This document shows, one piece after another, positions 1 to 6,949 of a stretch of DNA of 9,072 bases. The notes beneath the pieces are model-generated. The model was not told the origin of the DNA, searched no databases, and saw only the letters and a program-made list of their open reading frames with translations. This stretch comes from Nanobdellati archaeon (GTDB lineage Archaea > EX4484-52 > JAADEF01): assembly GCA_026997215.1 (NCBI GenBank), contig JALWJP010000185.1:1-9072 (forward strand), given 5' to 3'. The position numbers and the translations under genes were made by a program. The stretch's first letter is position 1. The number at the start of each line of letters is the position of its first letter.

Positions 1-3000
1 TATTAGTTGTATTCACAATAGCCATAGCATCCTTAGCATACATATGGCTAAAAGACTACACCCTTAACATGAGCAAACAAGCATCTCAAACCTCCTCTCA
101 AGGAAATAATTATCATGGTTATTCCTTAACTCAATGTGCCAAAGCAAGGATATCTTTGGAAAAGATATCCTTTCCTGAAGATAAAACATATCATCTTATA
201 GAACATTTTATAGATACTTCTAAAATATACTCATACGAAAATATTTCAGTAGATGTAATTATAGGTAAAATGTATTTAGATAAACAAACTTATTATACTT
301 ATAGACAAGAAATAAACCTATCCAACAACAACCCAATAACCTTAACAAATTACCAAGTAAAAATATTATATGATACAAAAGAACAAATATCCTTAGGAAG
401 AATGAGATCTGATTGTAAGGATATAAGAGCCATAGATGCAAATAACAACTCCTTACCTTTCTGGGTATGGAAATACTCTTGCAATACTAATACAACAGAA
501 ATATGGGTAAAAATACCTTCCTTACCCTCTAACTCCAACCTTACCATCTACTTATTATTCGGAGACAATGCTGATTATCATTACGGATCTTACGGCAATA
601 CCTTTGAGAACTCTTATGCTAATGATGAGCAAACTTATTCAGTTTTATGGTTTAATTCTTTAGGATACTATCATACATGTGCTTTACTTAACAATGGATC
701 GGTGCTATGTTGGGGAGATAATAGTAAAGGTCAGTTAGGGGATATCTCTTATTTTTTAAGTTTAGTTCCTTTGTATGTGAAGCTTAATTATAATATGTCG
801 GTGCTATCTGAGGTAACACAAATATCTGCAGGATGGGGCCATACATGTGCTTTACTCAATAATGGATCAATGCTTTGCTGGGGTGATAATGGTTATGGTC
901 AACTCGGCGATGGAACCACAATAGGAAAAAGAGTACATGTTTATGTAAAAGATCCAACAGGTAACGATTATCTCGAAAACATAACACAAATATCTTTAGG
1001 ATACTATCATACCTGTGCTTTACTTTCCAATGGTTCTGTGCTCTGCTGGGGTGATAATGGTTATGGTCAACTCGGCGATGGAACCACAACTGATAAATCA
1101 TTACCAACCTTTGTAAAAGATCCTACAGGTAACGATTACTTAAAAGATGTAATACAAATATCTACAGGATCCTATCATACCTGTGCTTTACTTTCTAATG
1201 GCTCGGCACTTTGCTGGGGAAGGAATTTATATGGTCAACTCGGCGATGGAACAACAACTAATGAATATTTACCAACATTTGTAAAAGACCCAACAGGCAA
1301 TGGTTACTTAGAAAATGTTACACAAATATCTGCAGGATCCTATCATACCTGCGCTTTACTTAACAATGGATCGGTGCTATGTTGGGGAAGGAATTATGAA
1401 GGTCAACTAGGAGACGGAACTACTCAGAATAAGTTATTACCAACATTTGTAAAAGATCCAACAAACACTTCTTACTTAGAAAATGTTACACAAACATCTT
1501 TAGGATACTATCATACATGCGCTTTACTTAACAATGGCTCTGTGCTCTGCTGGGGTGATAATGGTGCAGGTCAACTCGGAGATGGAACCACAACTGACAA
1601 ATTATTACCAACATTTGTAAAAGATCCAACAAACACATCTCTCTTATCAAATGCAGTGCAAATATCTGCAGGATCAAGCCATACCTGCGCTTTACTTTCC
1701 AATGGTTCTGTGCTCTGCTGGGGTGATAATGGTGCAGGTCAACTCGGAGATGGAACCACAACTGACAAATTATTACCAACATTTGTAAAAGATCCTACAG
1801 GTAACGATTATCTCGAAAACATAACCCAAATATCTTTAGGATCAGATCATACATGTGCTTTACTTTCTAATGGCTCTGTGCTCTGTTGGGGGTATAATTA
1901 TTACGGTCAACTCGGAGATGGAACCACAACAAGCACATCTTTGCCTGTCTATGTCAAAAAAATAATAAACGTTTTTTTGTTATATAATTCCACGCAAATT
2001 GTGCAAGGAGATTATCATACCTGCGCTTTACTTAACAATGGCTCTGTGCTCTGTTGGGGTGATAATGGTTATGGTCAACTCGGCGATGGAACCACAACTG
2101 ATAAATCATTACCAACATTTGTAAAAGATCCGACAGGCAATGGTTACTTAGAAAATGTTACACAAATATCTGCAGGATCCTATCATACATGCGCTTTACT
2201 TAACAATGGATCAATGCTCTGCTGGGGAAAGAATTATGAAGGTCAACTCGGTGATGGAACCACAACAACTACATCTTTACCCACTTATGTAAAAGATTGG
2301 ACAGGTAATAATTACTTAGAAAATGTTACACAAATATCTTTAGGATCAGATCATACCTGCGCTTTACTTAACAATGGTTCTGTGCTATGTTGGGGAAGTA
2401 ATTATGAAGGTCAATTAGGAGAAGGTATTATTGTATACCGTGAATTGCTACCAACATTTGTAAAAGATCCAACAAACACATCTTATTTGTCTAATATAAC
2501 TCAGATAACTACGGGATATTATTACGCATGTGCTTTACTCAACAATGGATCAATGCTCTGTTGGGGAGATGATTTTAGAGGTCAGCTGGGCGATGGGATG
2601 AAGGGCAGATACATTTGTATTAGTGGTTTAAATTGTGAAATATTACCTGTATATGTAAAAGATCCAACAAATACATCTCTCTTATCAAATGCAGTGCAAA
2701 TATCTGCAGGATCAAGCCATACATGCGCTTTACTTAACAATGGCTCAATGCTTTGCTGGGGCTATAATACTCAAGGTCAACTCGGCAATGGAGGGACAAG
2801 TAGTTACGATTGTGATTCTTATTATAGTGGTAATGATTGCGAGTTATTACCCGTCATAGTAAAAAATCCAACAGGTAACGGTTATCTCGAAAACATAACT
2901 CAAATATCTTTAGGCGGACATCATACATGTGCTTTACTTAACAATGGCTCAATGCTTTGCTGGGGTGATAATAGTTATGGTCAACTCGGAGACGGAACCA

Positions 3001-3740
3001 CAACAAGCAAATCTTTACCTACTTATGTAAAAAACTACAACTTAAATGCATTACTCCAAAAAACCAATGATATTTATTCTTTACCTGACTATAATAAAGA
3101 TGTGTGGTTTTTAGTTAAGAGAAGGGAATCACTTGATGAGATTAATCCTTATATTTCTAATTTAATTTCAGATCCTAGGTACGTGTATTCATTAAATGGC
3201 ATGTTAATAACCAAAAACTTATTAACTTTCAACTTAACCCCAGCAGATGTAATAACATCCTTAACATTCAACATAGATAAATACCCTAACCTCATAGACA
3301 TCTTCATTTCAAGGGATAACACAACATACACAAAAATATCCTTAGACTCAAGCAATACCTATGATTTCACACCACAACAACAATCATGGAAATCTTTGTT
3401 CCTTAAGTTTATACTTAACTCAACAGTAGATCAATCAGACACACCAATATTAGATGCTTACACCTTAACTTACATAGATAAAGCAGAAGAATCTATTAAA
3501 CTCTTCTTAGATAATCCTTCTAATCTCAACTTAACCATAACCTCCATAACCATAGAAAGCTTATCAAATCCTGATAAGTACTGCTCCTTATATCTCAACA
3601 ACTCTTATATTTCTCCTTTAGATAAGGATACAATAAGTATAAGCCGAGAGGCATGTTCATTTCCATGCTTAGAAGGAGAGAAATATAAGGTTGTAGTTGC
3701 AACAGAATGCGGAACTTATAAGTTTGTTAGAGAATGTTAA
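1..3740 (+). CDS. Giant membrane-anchored surface protein: pilin-like N-terminus, DUF2341, 14 RCC1 repeats (5' partial)
   Basis: The frame is open from base 3, so the ATG at 69 is probably internal. It has no SD, and the 22 codons before it encode a hydrophobic stretch (LVVFTIAIASLAYIWL) like the N-terminal helix of archaeal type IV pilin or archaellin-like proteins. The true start is left of the window. Residues below count from the ATG at 69. Residues about 88-170 match DUF2341 (NYQVKILY, IWVKIPSLP, IYLLFGDN). Residues about 197-990 are 14 RCC1 blades (HTCALLxNGSxLCWGxNxxGQLGDGT). Residues about 990-1145 are beta-rich, with a sandwich-like segment ending SDTPILDAYTLTY. The last 80 residues contain 6 Cys. 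N-glycosylation sequons are abundant, including NGS in every blade. The likely role is an extracellular adhesion or recognition protein held by its N-terminal helix; no enzymatic motif is visible. The TAA stop overlaps the stop of the convergent OB-fold gene. A Ran-GEF role is unlikely because the protein is extracellular. Confidence 0.88.
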   Translation, partial: LVVFTIAIASLAYIWLKDYTLNMSKQASQTSSQGNNYHGYSLTQCAKARISLEKISFPEDKTYHLIEHFIDTSKIYSYENISVDVIIGKMYLDKQTYYTYRQEINLSNNNPITLTNYQVKILYDTKEQISLGRMRSDCKDIRAIDANNNSLPFWVWKYSCNTNTTEIWVKIPSLPSNSNLTIYLLFGDNADYHYGSYGNTFENSYANDEQTYSVLWFNSLGYYHTCALLNNGSVLCWGDNSKGQLGDISYFLSLVPLYVKLNYNMSVLSEVTQISAGWGHTCALLNNGSMLCWGDNGYGQLGDGTTIGKRVHVYVKDPTGNDYLENITQISLGYYHTCALLSNGSVLCWGDNGYGQLGDGTTTDKSLPTFVKDPTGNDYLKDVIQISTGSYHTCALLSNGSALCWGRNLYGQLGDGTTTNEYLPTFVKDPTGNGYLENVTQISAGSYHTCALLNNGSVLCWGRNYEGQLGDGTTQNKLLPTFVKDPTNTSYLENVTQTSLGYYHTCALLNNGSVLCWGDNGAGQLGDGTTTDKLLPTFVKDPTNTSLLSNAVQISAGSSHTCALLSNGSVLCWGDNGAGQLGDGTTTDKLLPTFVKDPTGNDYLENITQISLGSDHTCALLSNGSVLCWGYNYYGQLGDGTTTSTSLPVYVKKIINVFLLYNSTQIVQGDYHTCALLNNGSVLCWGDNGYGQLGDGTTTDKSLPTFVKDPTGNGYLENVTQISAGSYHTCALLNNGSMLCWGKNYEGQLGDGTTTTTSLPTYVKDWTGNNYLENVTQISLGSDHTCALLNNGSVLCWGSNYEGQLGEGIIVYRELLPTFVKDPTNTSYLSNITQITTGYYYACALLNNGSMLCWGDDFRGQLGDGMKGRYICISGLNCEILPVYVKDPTNTSLLSNAVQISAGSSHTCALLNNGSMLCWGYNTQGQLGNGGTSSYDCDSYYSGNDCELLPVIVKNPTGNGYLENITQISLGGHHTCALLNNGSMLCWGDNSYGQLGDGTTTSKSLPTYVKNYNLNALLQKTNDIYSLPDYNKDVWFLVKRRESLDEINPYISNLISDPRYVYSLNGMLITKNLLTFNLTPADVITSLTFNIDKYPNLIDIFISRDNTTYTKISLDSSNTYDFTPQQQSWKSLFLKFILNSTVDQSDTPILDAYTLTYIDKAEESIKLFLDNPSNLNLTITSITIESLSNPDKYCSLYLNNSYISPLDKDTISISREACSFPCLEGEKYKVVVATECGTYKFVREC
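1293..2188 (+). repeat. Perfect 56-bp repeat five blades apart (1293-1348 and 2133-2188)
   Basis: The linker between blades 4 and 5 and the linker between blades 9 and 10 are identical over 56 bp, with an offset of 840 bp, exactly five 168-bp units. The flanking bases differ at synonymous positions on both sides (acc-caa versus atc-cga, and tacc versus taca). The identity is therefore a patch rather than a whole-blade copy. Confidence 0.88.
1539..1795 (+). repeat. Perfect 89-bp direct repeat between adjacent RCC1 blades 6 and 7
   Basis: Bases 1539-1627 and 1707-1795 are identical, at an offset of exactly 168 bp (one blade). They cover the second half of blade 6 and of blade 7, including silent positions. 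This points to a recent duplication or gene conversion between neighbouring blades. Confidence 0.9.
1635..2722 (+). repeat. Perfect 50-bp repeat (1635-1684 and 2673-2722)
   Basis: The linker leading into blade 7 and the linker leading into blade 13 (protein TSLLSNAVQISAGSSHT) are identical over 50 bp at an offset of 1038 bp. The offset is not a whole number of 168-bp units because blades 11 and 12 between the copies are longer than standard. Confidence 0.88.
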
Positions 3741-4072
3741 TCATTTGCATTGGTAGTAGTGTCTTGAAGAATCTTTTTATATTTTTTTAAATCGAATTTT
3801 TCTGCTTCTCTTACAAAATCTGCAAATATTATGATATCATTACCTACTTTAACAACTTTTCCGAATATGAATGTTATGCTACCTATCTCTATTTTTTCAA
3901 GTTCTTTTACCACATCTTTGTTATACCTTACTCTTACCGCTCCTGTGCCATCGTCTATTATCACAGAATCGTCATCTTTCTCTATGATCTTTCCCGCAAT
4001 TCTTACTTTCAACATCTCCTCATTTATTTGAGATATTAACGTACCAACATAATTGCTTTTAATATTATCCAT
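3737..4072 (-). CDS. Small OB-fold (RPA/tRNA-anti-like) nucleic-acid-binding protein
   Basis: This 111-residue protein looks like a single OB fold. The segment VRIAGKIIEK (23-32), the strand-loop IDDGTGAVRV (39-48), a charged stretch (about 50-62) and the paired strands ITFIFGKVV (66-74) and IIIFADFV (80-87) follow the order seen in RPA32/Stn1-like and tRNA-anti OB domains. A Lys-rich tail (93-101) could contact nucleic acid. There is no zinc motif or second domain. It is the second gene of an operon with aIF2 gamma: its ATG lies inside the last codons of that gene (8-bp overlap), with a GGTG six bases upstream, so coupled translation is likely. Single-stranded DNA or RNA binding is inferred from the fold, and whether it serves replication or translation cannot be told here. 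Its TAA shares TTAA with the stop of the convergent surface-protein gene. Confidence 0.78.
   Translation of the reverse strand: MDNIKSNYVGTLISQINEEMLKVRIAGKIIEKDDDSVIIDDGTGAVRVRYNKDVVKELEKIEIGSITFIFGKVVKVGNDIIIFADFVREAEKFDLKKYKKILQDTTTNAND
3774..3801 (+). terminator. Oligo-T terminator cluster after the RCC1 surface gene
   Basis: Three runs of 5, 7 and 5 T lie 34-61 bases past the TAA, inside the 3' end of the convergent OB-fold gene. Archaeal RNA polymerase terminates at such U-tracts without needing a hairpin. The placement is plausible, but this DNA is generally T-rich on this strand. Confidence 0.4.
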
Positions 4073-5291
4073 TTATTACACCATATCCTATTAATCTCCA
4101 TCTTCCTTCTATTTGCTTGGATAATACCACTCTTTCTCCGTCGTATGCTGCAATAGGAAGTTTTAGTTTAAATTTTGCTTTATTTTTGTTTTTTTCTATG
4201 CATATGCCTATTGTTCTTGCCGTACCTACATTCATTAAAATTACATCACCTTGCTTAATATCCGCTTGTATCTTCTCATTAGTTTCAAGCAACCTTTCTA
4301 TTATGTTTATTTCTAAGTTTAGTTCATCTCTTATAGGAGGCGCATGTTCAGGTAAAGTAACTACATTCCCTACCATAGCATCGGATTTAGTAAAAAAAGG
4401 ATCTAATTGAGTTCCTACAGCTATTAATCCTCCTGGTTTTGCAACTTCTATTTTTTGCTTACTTTGATGCAAACTCACAATTTTTGTTTTAACAGGTACG
4501 AATTTATCTCCTTTTTTAATACCAGGTCTTATTTCTACTTCATCCCCTTCTTTGAATATTCCTTGAGCTACTGCTCCTCCTAACACTCCTCCTACTAATT
4601 TTTCTATAGGTGTACCTGGCTTGTTCACGTCAAAACTTCTTGCCACATACATTAAAGGAGGTTTAGATTCATCACGAATTGGTGTAGGTATGTATTTTTC
4701 TAATGCCTCTAATATTACATCAACATTAACGTTGTGATGCGCCGATATAGGTATAATTGGCGCATTCTCAGCAATTGTTCCTTTAACAAATTCTTTAATT
4801 TCTTTATAACTTTCTAAAGCTCTTTCCTTGCTTACTAAATCAATCTTATTTTGTACTATGATTATGTTCTTTATTCCTGCTATTTCTAATGCAGTTAGGT
4901 GCTCCACGGTTTGAGGTTGAGGACAAGGTTCGTTAGCAGCAATAACTAATATAGCGCCATCTATCAAGGCAGTACCTGTAAGTACTGTTGCAAGTAATGT
5001 TTCGTGACCAGGTACATCTATTATAGAGATAGTCCTTAATATCTCGGTATCAGAGCCGCAATAAAAACATTTTGGAAAGGTGGTGTATGCTTTAGGTCCC
5101 TCACATTTTGGGCATTTTCTTATGGTTAAGTCTGCGTAGCCTAATCTTATAGAAATACCTCTTTTAAGTTCCTCTGAATGTTCATCTGTAAACTTGCCAG
5201 TAAGTATTTGTGTGAGAGTAGTTTTTCCATGATCTACATGTCCAAATATGCCTATGTTCGCAGAAGGAATATTTTTTGCCATTACCTTCAT
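4065..5291 (-). CDS. eif2g: Translation initiation factor aIF2 subunit gamma (GTPase)
   Basis: This is the GTP-binding core of archaeal initiation factor 2, which together with the alpha and beta subunits delivers initiator Met-tRNA to the small ribosomal subunit. All G motifs are visible: GHVDHGKT (17-24), the switch region RGISIRLGYAD (44-54), DVPGHE (92-97), NKID (148-151) and SAHH near 184. The gamma-specific zinc knuckle is intact, with Cys 60, 63, 75 and 78. Domains II and III fill roughly 205-408 and include VGGVLGGAVAQG. The length (408) is normal for the family. Two starts are possible, the ATG at 5291 and an ATG three codons later at 5282. A TATA box centred near 5310 lies about 27 bases from the second, so a leaderless mRNA beginning MAKNIPSANIG may be the real product. 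It is the first gene of an operon with the OB-fold gene and is divergent from ftsZ. Confidence 0.97.
   Translation of the reverse strand: MKVMAKNIPSANIGIFGHVDHGKTTLTQILTGKFTDEHSEELKRGISIRLGYADLTIRKCPKCEGPKAYTTFPKCFYCGSDTEILRTISIIDVPGHETLLATVLTGTALIDGAILVIAANEPCPQPQTVEHLTALEIAGIKNIIIVQNKIDLVSKERALESYKEIKEFVKGTIAENAPIIPISAHHNVNVDVILEALEKYIPTPIRDESKPPLMYVARSFDVNKPGTPIEKLVGGVLGGAVAQGIFKEGDEVEIRPGIKKGDKFVPVKTKIVSLHQSKQKIEVAKPGGLIAVGTQLDPFFTKSDAMVGNVVTLPEHAPPIRDELNLEINIIERLLETNEKIQADIKQGDVILMNVGTARTIGICIEKNKNKAKFKLKLPIAAYDGERVVLSKQIEGRWRLIGYGVING
4079..4082 (-). promoter_or_regulatory. SD-like GGTG for the OB-fold gene
   Basis: On the minus strand GGTG lies six bases before the ATG at 4072, within the last codons of aIF2 gamma. 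It matches the core of the archaeal SD consensus GGAGGTGAT and supports this start and translational coupling. Confidence 0.45.
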
Positions 5292-5305
5292 TATAAGAAC
5301 AAAGA

Positions 5306-5319
5306 TTTTAAAAACTTTC
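5306..5319 (-). promoter_or_regulatory. BRE/TATA promoter for aIF2 gamma, possibly shared with ftsZ
   Basis: Read on the minus strand, a purine-rich GAAAG is followed by TTTTTAAAA. The TATA centre near 5310 is about 19 bases from the ATG at 5291 and about 27 from the ATG at 5282. The latter fits a leaderless transcript. Because TTTTAAAA is palindromic, the same element could fire rightward with initiation near 5337, giving ftsZ a leader of about 30 bases. Confidence 0.5.
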
Positions 5320-5352
5320 TAAACTAATTATTGGTAAATATGTTTAGTTTCT

Positions 5353-5359
5353 GAGGTGA
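5353..5359 (+). promoter_or_regulatory. Strong SD (GAGGTGA) for ftsZ
   Basis: GAGGTGA matches the archaeal anti-SD closely and sits seven bases before the ATG at 5367. This fixes the ftsZ start and shows that ftsZ is expressed from a leadered mRNA. Confidence 0.82.
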
Positions 5360-5366
5360 GACCTTT

Positions 5367-6494
5367 ATGGAAAGCATAATAAGAGATGCATTAGAAAGGG
5401 AAGAAATGGAAAAAGAAACTAAGAAGTCACAACCTAAAAAACAAAGGAAACCTATTGATGATAAACTTAAAAAAATATTAGAGGAGTCAAGAGCTAAAAT
5501 CGCAGTTGTTGGTTGTGGAGGTGCAGGTAATAATACTATTAACAGAATGGCTCAAGTAGGTATAGAAGGTGTTAAACTCATAGCTATTAATACAGATGCA
5601 CAAGATTTGCTTTACACAGATGCTGATGCTCGTGTGTTGATTGGTAAAGATATTACGGGAGGTTTAGGAGCGGGATCTAATCCTAATATCGGTGAAGCAG
5701 CAGCTAAAGAATCCAAGGATGAAATAAAGAAAGAAATAGAAGGATTTGATATGGTCTTTATTACTGCTGGTATGGGAGGAGGTACAGGTACAGGATCTGC
5801 TCCTGTAGTGGCAGAAATAGCTAAGAAATCAGGGGCATTAGTTGTTGGAGTTGTCACTATGCCTTTTAGTATGGAAGGAAAGCATAGGATGGAAAATGCC
5901 AAAAAAGGTTTAGAAAAATTAAGGGAATTTGTTGATACTTTAATTGTAATACCTAATGATAAGCTTTTAGAGTTGGTACCTGAGGTCTCTATTGTTACTG
6001 CTTTTAAGATTGCAGATGAGATTTTAGTAAATGCTGTTAAAGGAATAGCAGAGCTAATTACAAAAGAATCTTTGATTAATTTAGATTTTGCAGATGTTAA
6101 AGCAGTTATGCAAGGTGGCGGTTTAGCAATGATAGGTATTGGTCAAAGTGATACAGAGAACAGGGCAATAGAAGCTGTACAAAAAGCTTTAAATAATCCT
6201 TTGCTTGATGTGGATATTGAAGGAGCAAAAGGTGCTTTAATTCATGTGTTAGGAGGGGCTGATTTAACTATAAAGGAAGCAAGGGAAGTGGTGAGTGCTG
6301 TTACCTCTAAATTGGATGAACATGCACGTGTAATATGGGGAGCAGCCATAGAACCGGAATTAGGAGAGAGTTTAAGAGTAATGATTATAGTAACAGGTGT
6401 GGAGGCTCCTCATCTTTTACAACAAGAGCCAGAGCAGGTTAAATTTGAAAAGAGAAAAGAGATTGAAGAAAAATTAGGAATAGAATTTCTTTAA
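5367..6494 (+). CDS. ftsZ: Cell division GTPase FtsZ (archaeal FtsZ1 / MJ0370 type)
   Basis: This is the tubulin-family GTPase that polymerises into the cytokinetic ring. The GTP site is complete: GCGGAGNN (49-56), NTD (75-77), the signature GGGTGTG (137-143), PND (196-198) and the T7 synergy loop NLDFAD (238-243), whose acidic residues complete GTP hydrolysis between subunits. Segments such as LLDVDIEGAKGALIHV (279-294) and LTIKEAREVVSAV resemble Methanocaldococcus FtsZ (MJ0370) as I remember it. The loop near residue 97 reads TGGLGAGSNP, whereas TRGLGAGGNP is common. The first 42 residues form a highly charged extension, and the tail ends EEKLGIEFL after a charged linker. In other archaea such a C-terminal peptide binds SepF; that role here is inferred. 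The length (375) is typical. It is divergent from aIF2 gamma and overlaps the convergent Nudix gene by TTAA. Confidence 0.97.
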   Translation: MESIIRDALEREEMEKETKKSQPKKQRKPIDDKLKKILEESRAKIAVVGCGGAGNNTINRMAQVGIEGVKLIAINTDAQDLLYTDADARVLIGKDITGGLGAGSNPNIGEAAAKESKDEIKKEIEGFDMVFITAGMGGGTGTGSAPVVAEIAKKSGALVVGVVTMPFSMEGKHRMENAKKGLEKLREFVDTLIVIPNDKLLELVPEVSIVTAFKIADEILVNAVKGIAELITKESLINLDFADVKAVMQGGGLAMIGIGQSDTENRAIEAVQKALNNPLLDVDIEGAKGALIHVLGGADLTIKEAREVVSAVTSKLDEHARVIWGAAIEPELGESLRVMIIVTGVEAPHLLQQEPEQVKFEKRKEIEEKLGIEFL

Positions 6495-6937
6495 TTTTTT
6501 TCCTTGCTTACAATATTTTTTATGATGTGTTCATGGGCTTTTTGAAGAACTTTCTTTTGTTCAGGGAATTTTATTAATTTTATTGCTTCTTCATAACTAA
6601 CCCATTTATAGCCTTCATGTTCCCAACTTATTTTTACTTTTACATCTTCCTTTACTTTAGCTAAGAAAAAATGAACCTCTTTGCTTACTTTTTTACCTTC
6701 TTCTCTGTACCAATACTTTATTGTTTCGTGGAATAAAGGAATTATCTCTAATTCTTTAATGCCTGCTTCTTCTTCTGTCTCTCTTTTAGCTGCTTGAAGA
6801 AGATTTTCACCCTTTTCCACATGTCCTTTGGGAAAGTCCCAATGACCTTTAGAATTGTAAAGTAATAGATATTCTATTTTATCTTTATTTAATCTAAAAA
6901 TTACAAAACCTGCAGAAATATGATGGGTTTGGCTCAT
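6491..6937 (-). CDS. Nudix hydrolase, diadenosine tetraphosphate (Ap4A) hydrolase-like
   Basis: This 148-residue protein is a single Nudix domain. The Nudix box is perfect at residues 38-60: G38, E44, R52-E53, E56-E57 and G59-I60, which bind the metals and position the attacking water. The preceding GHWDFPKGH (31-39), the N-terminal AGFVIFR (9-15) and the later EHEGYKWVSYEEA segment are typical of the asymmetric Ap4A hydrolases (NUDT2-like), which split Ap4A into ATP and AMP. Substrate choice within the Nudix family is hard to read from sequence, so other nucleoside polyphosphates or capped RNA are possible. It is probably cytoplasmic, with no signal or membrane segment. The start is supported by GGGAG six bases upstream. 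The stop TAA shares TTAA with ftsZ, and the gene is divergent from the S8 protease. Confidence 0.93.
   Translation of the reverse strand: MSQTHHISAGFVIFRLNKDKIEYLLLYNSKGHWDFPKGHVEKGENLLQAAKRETEEEAGIKELEIIPLFHETIKYWYREEGKKVSKEVHFFLAKVKEDVKVKISWEHEGYKWVSYEEAIKLIKFPEQKKVLQKAHEHIIKNIVSKEKN
6495..6501 (+). terminator. T7 tract directly after the ftsZ stop
   Basis: Seven T follow the ftsZ TAA immediately, the simplest archaeal termination signal. The tract also encodes the Lys-rich C-terminus of the opposing Nudix gene, so the base run has a coding explanation too. Confidence 0.45.
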
Positions 6938-6943
6938 AAGTTA

Positions 6944-6948
6944 CTCCC
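6944..6948 (-). promoter_or_regulatory. SD-like GGGAG for the Nudix gene
   Basis: GGGAG lies six bases before the ATG at 6937 on the minus strand. It matches only part of the anti-SD but is well spaced, so it supports this start. Confidence 0.5.
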
Positions 6949-6949
6949 T

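Larger units (their letters stand above)
657..3041 (+). repeat. Fourteen tandem RCC1 blades, mostly 168 bp each
   Basis: I count 14 copies of the unit [I/T]S.G..HTCALL.NGS.LCWG.N..GQLGDGT followed by a linker [L]P.[F/Y]VKDPT...YLENVTQ. Most are 56 residues. Blades 12 and 13 are longer because of Cys-containing loop insertions. RCC1 domains normally form seven-bladed propellers, so 14 blades fit two complete propellers in series. Each blade carries two Cys separated by nine residues (C-ALLxNGSxL-C), a pattern familiar from secreted RCC1 proteins and suited to intrablade disulfides. Blade 1 is the most divergent (GDISYFLSLVPLYVK in place of the GT-rich loop), and blade 8 has an atypical linker (KKIINVFLLYNSTQ). 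Confidence 0.93.

Noticed and set aside
69..71. ATG at 69 as the true start of the surface protein
   Set aside because: There is no SD or promoter spacing to support it, and the frame is open to the window edge with a membrane helix encoded just upstream.
259..547. Minus-strand ORFs opposite the DUF2341 region
   Set aside because: They are low-complexity shadows with no start signals and overlap a clear coding region.
856..1782. Minus-strand ORFs across the RCC1 repeats with repeated HYHPS motifs
   Set aside because: They are antisense mirrors of the repeated blades; the repetition comes from the plus-strand coding sequence.
657..3041. CRISPR array or non-coding satellite
   Set aside because: The period is 168 bp, the variation is mostly synonymous or confined to loops, and the frame is kept throughout. 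These are protein repeats.
3831..4410. Plus-strand ORFs opposite the OB-fold and aIF2 gamma genes
   Set aside because: They are hydrophobic translations of the complement of conserved genes, with no SD and no family resemblance.
5612..5902. Minus-strand ORF opposite the ftsZ GTPase core
   Set aside because: It is a Pro/Ala/Ser-rich shadow of Gly- and Val-rich coding on the plus strand.
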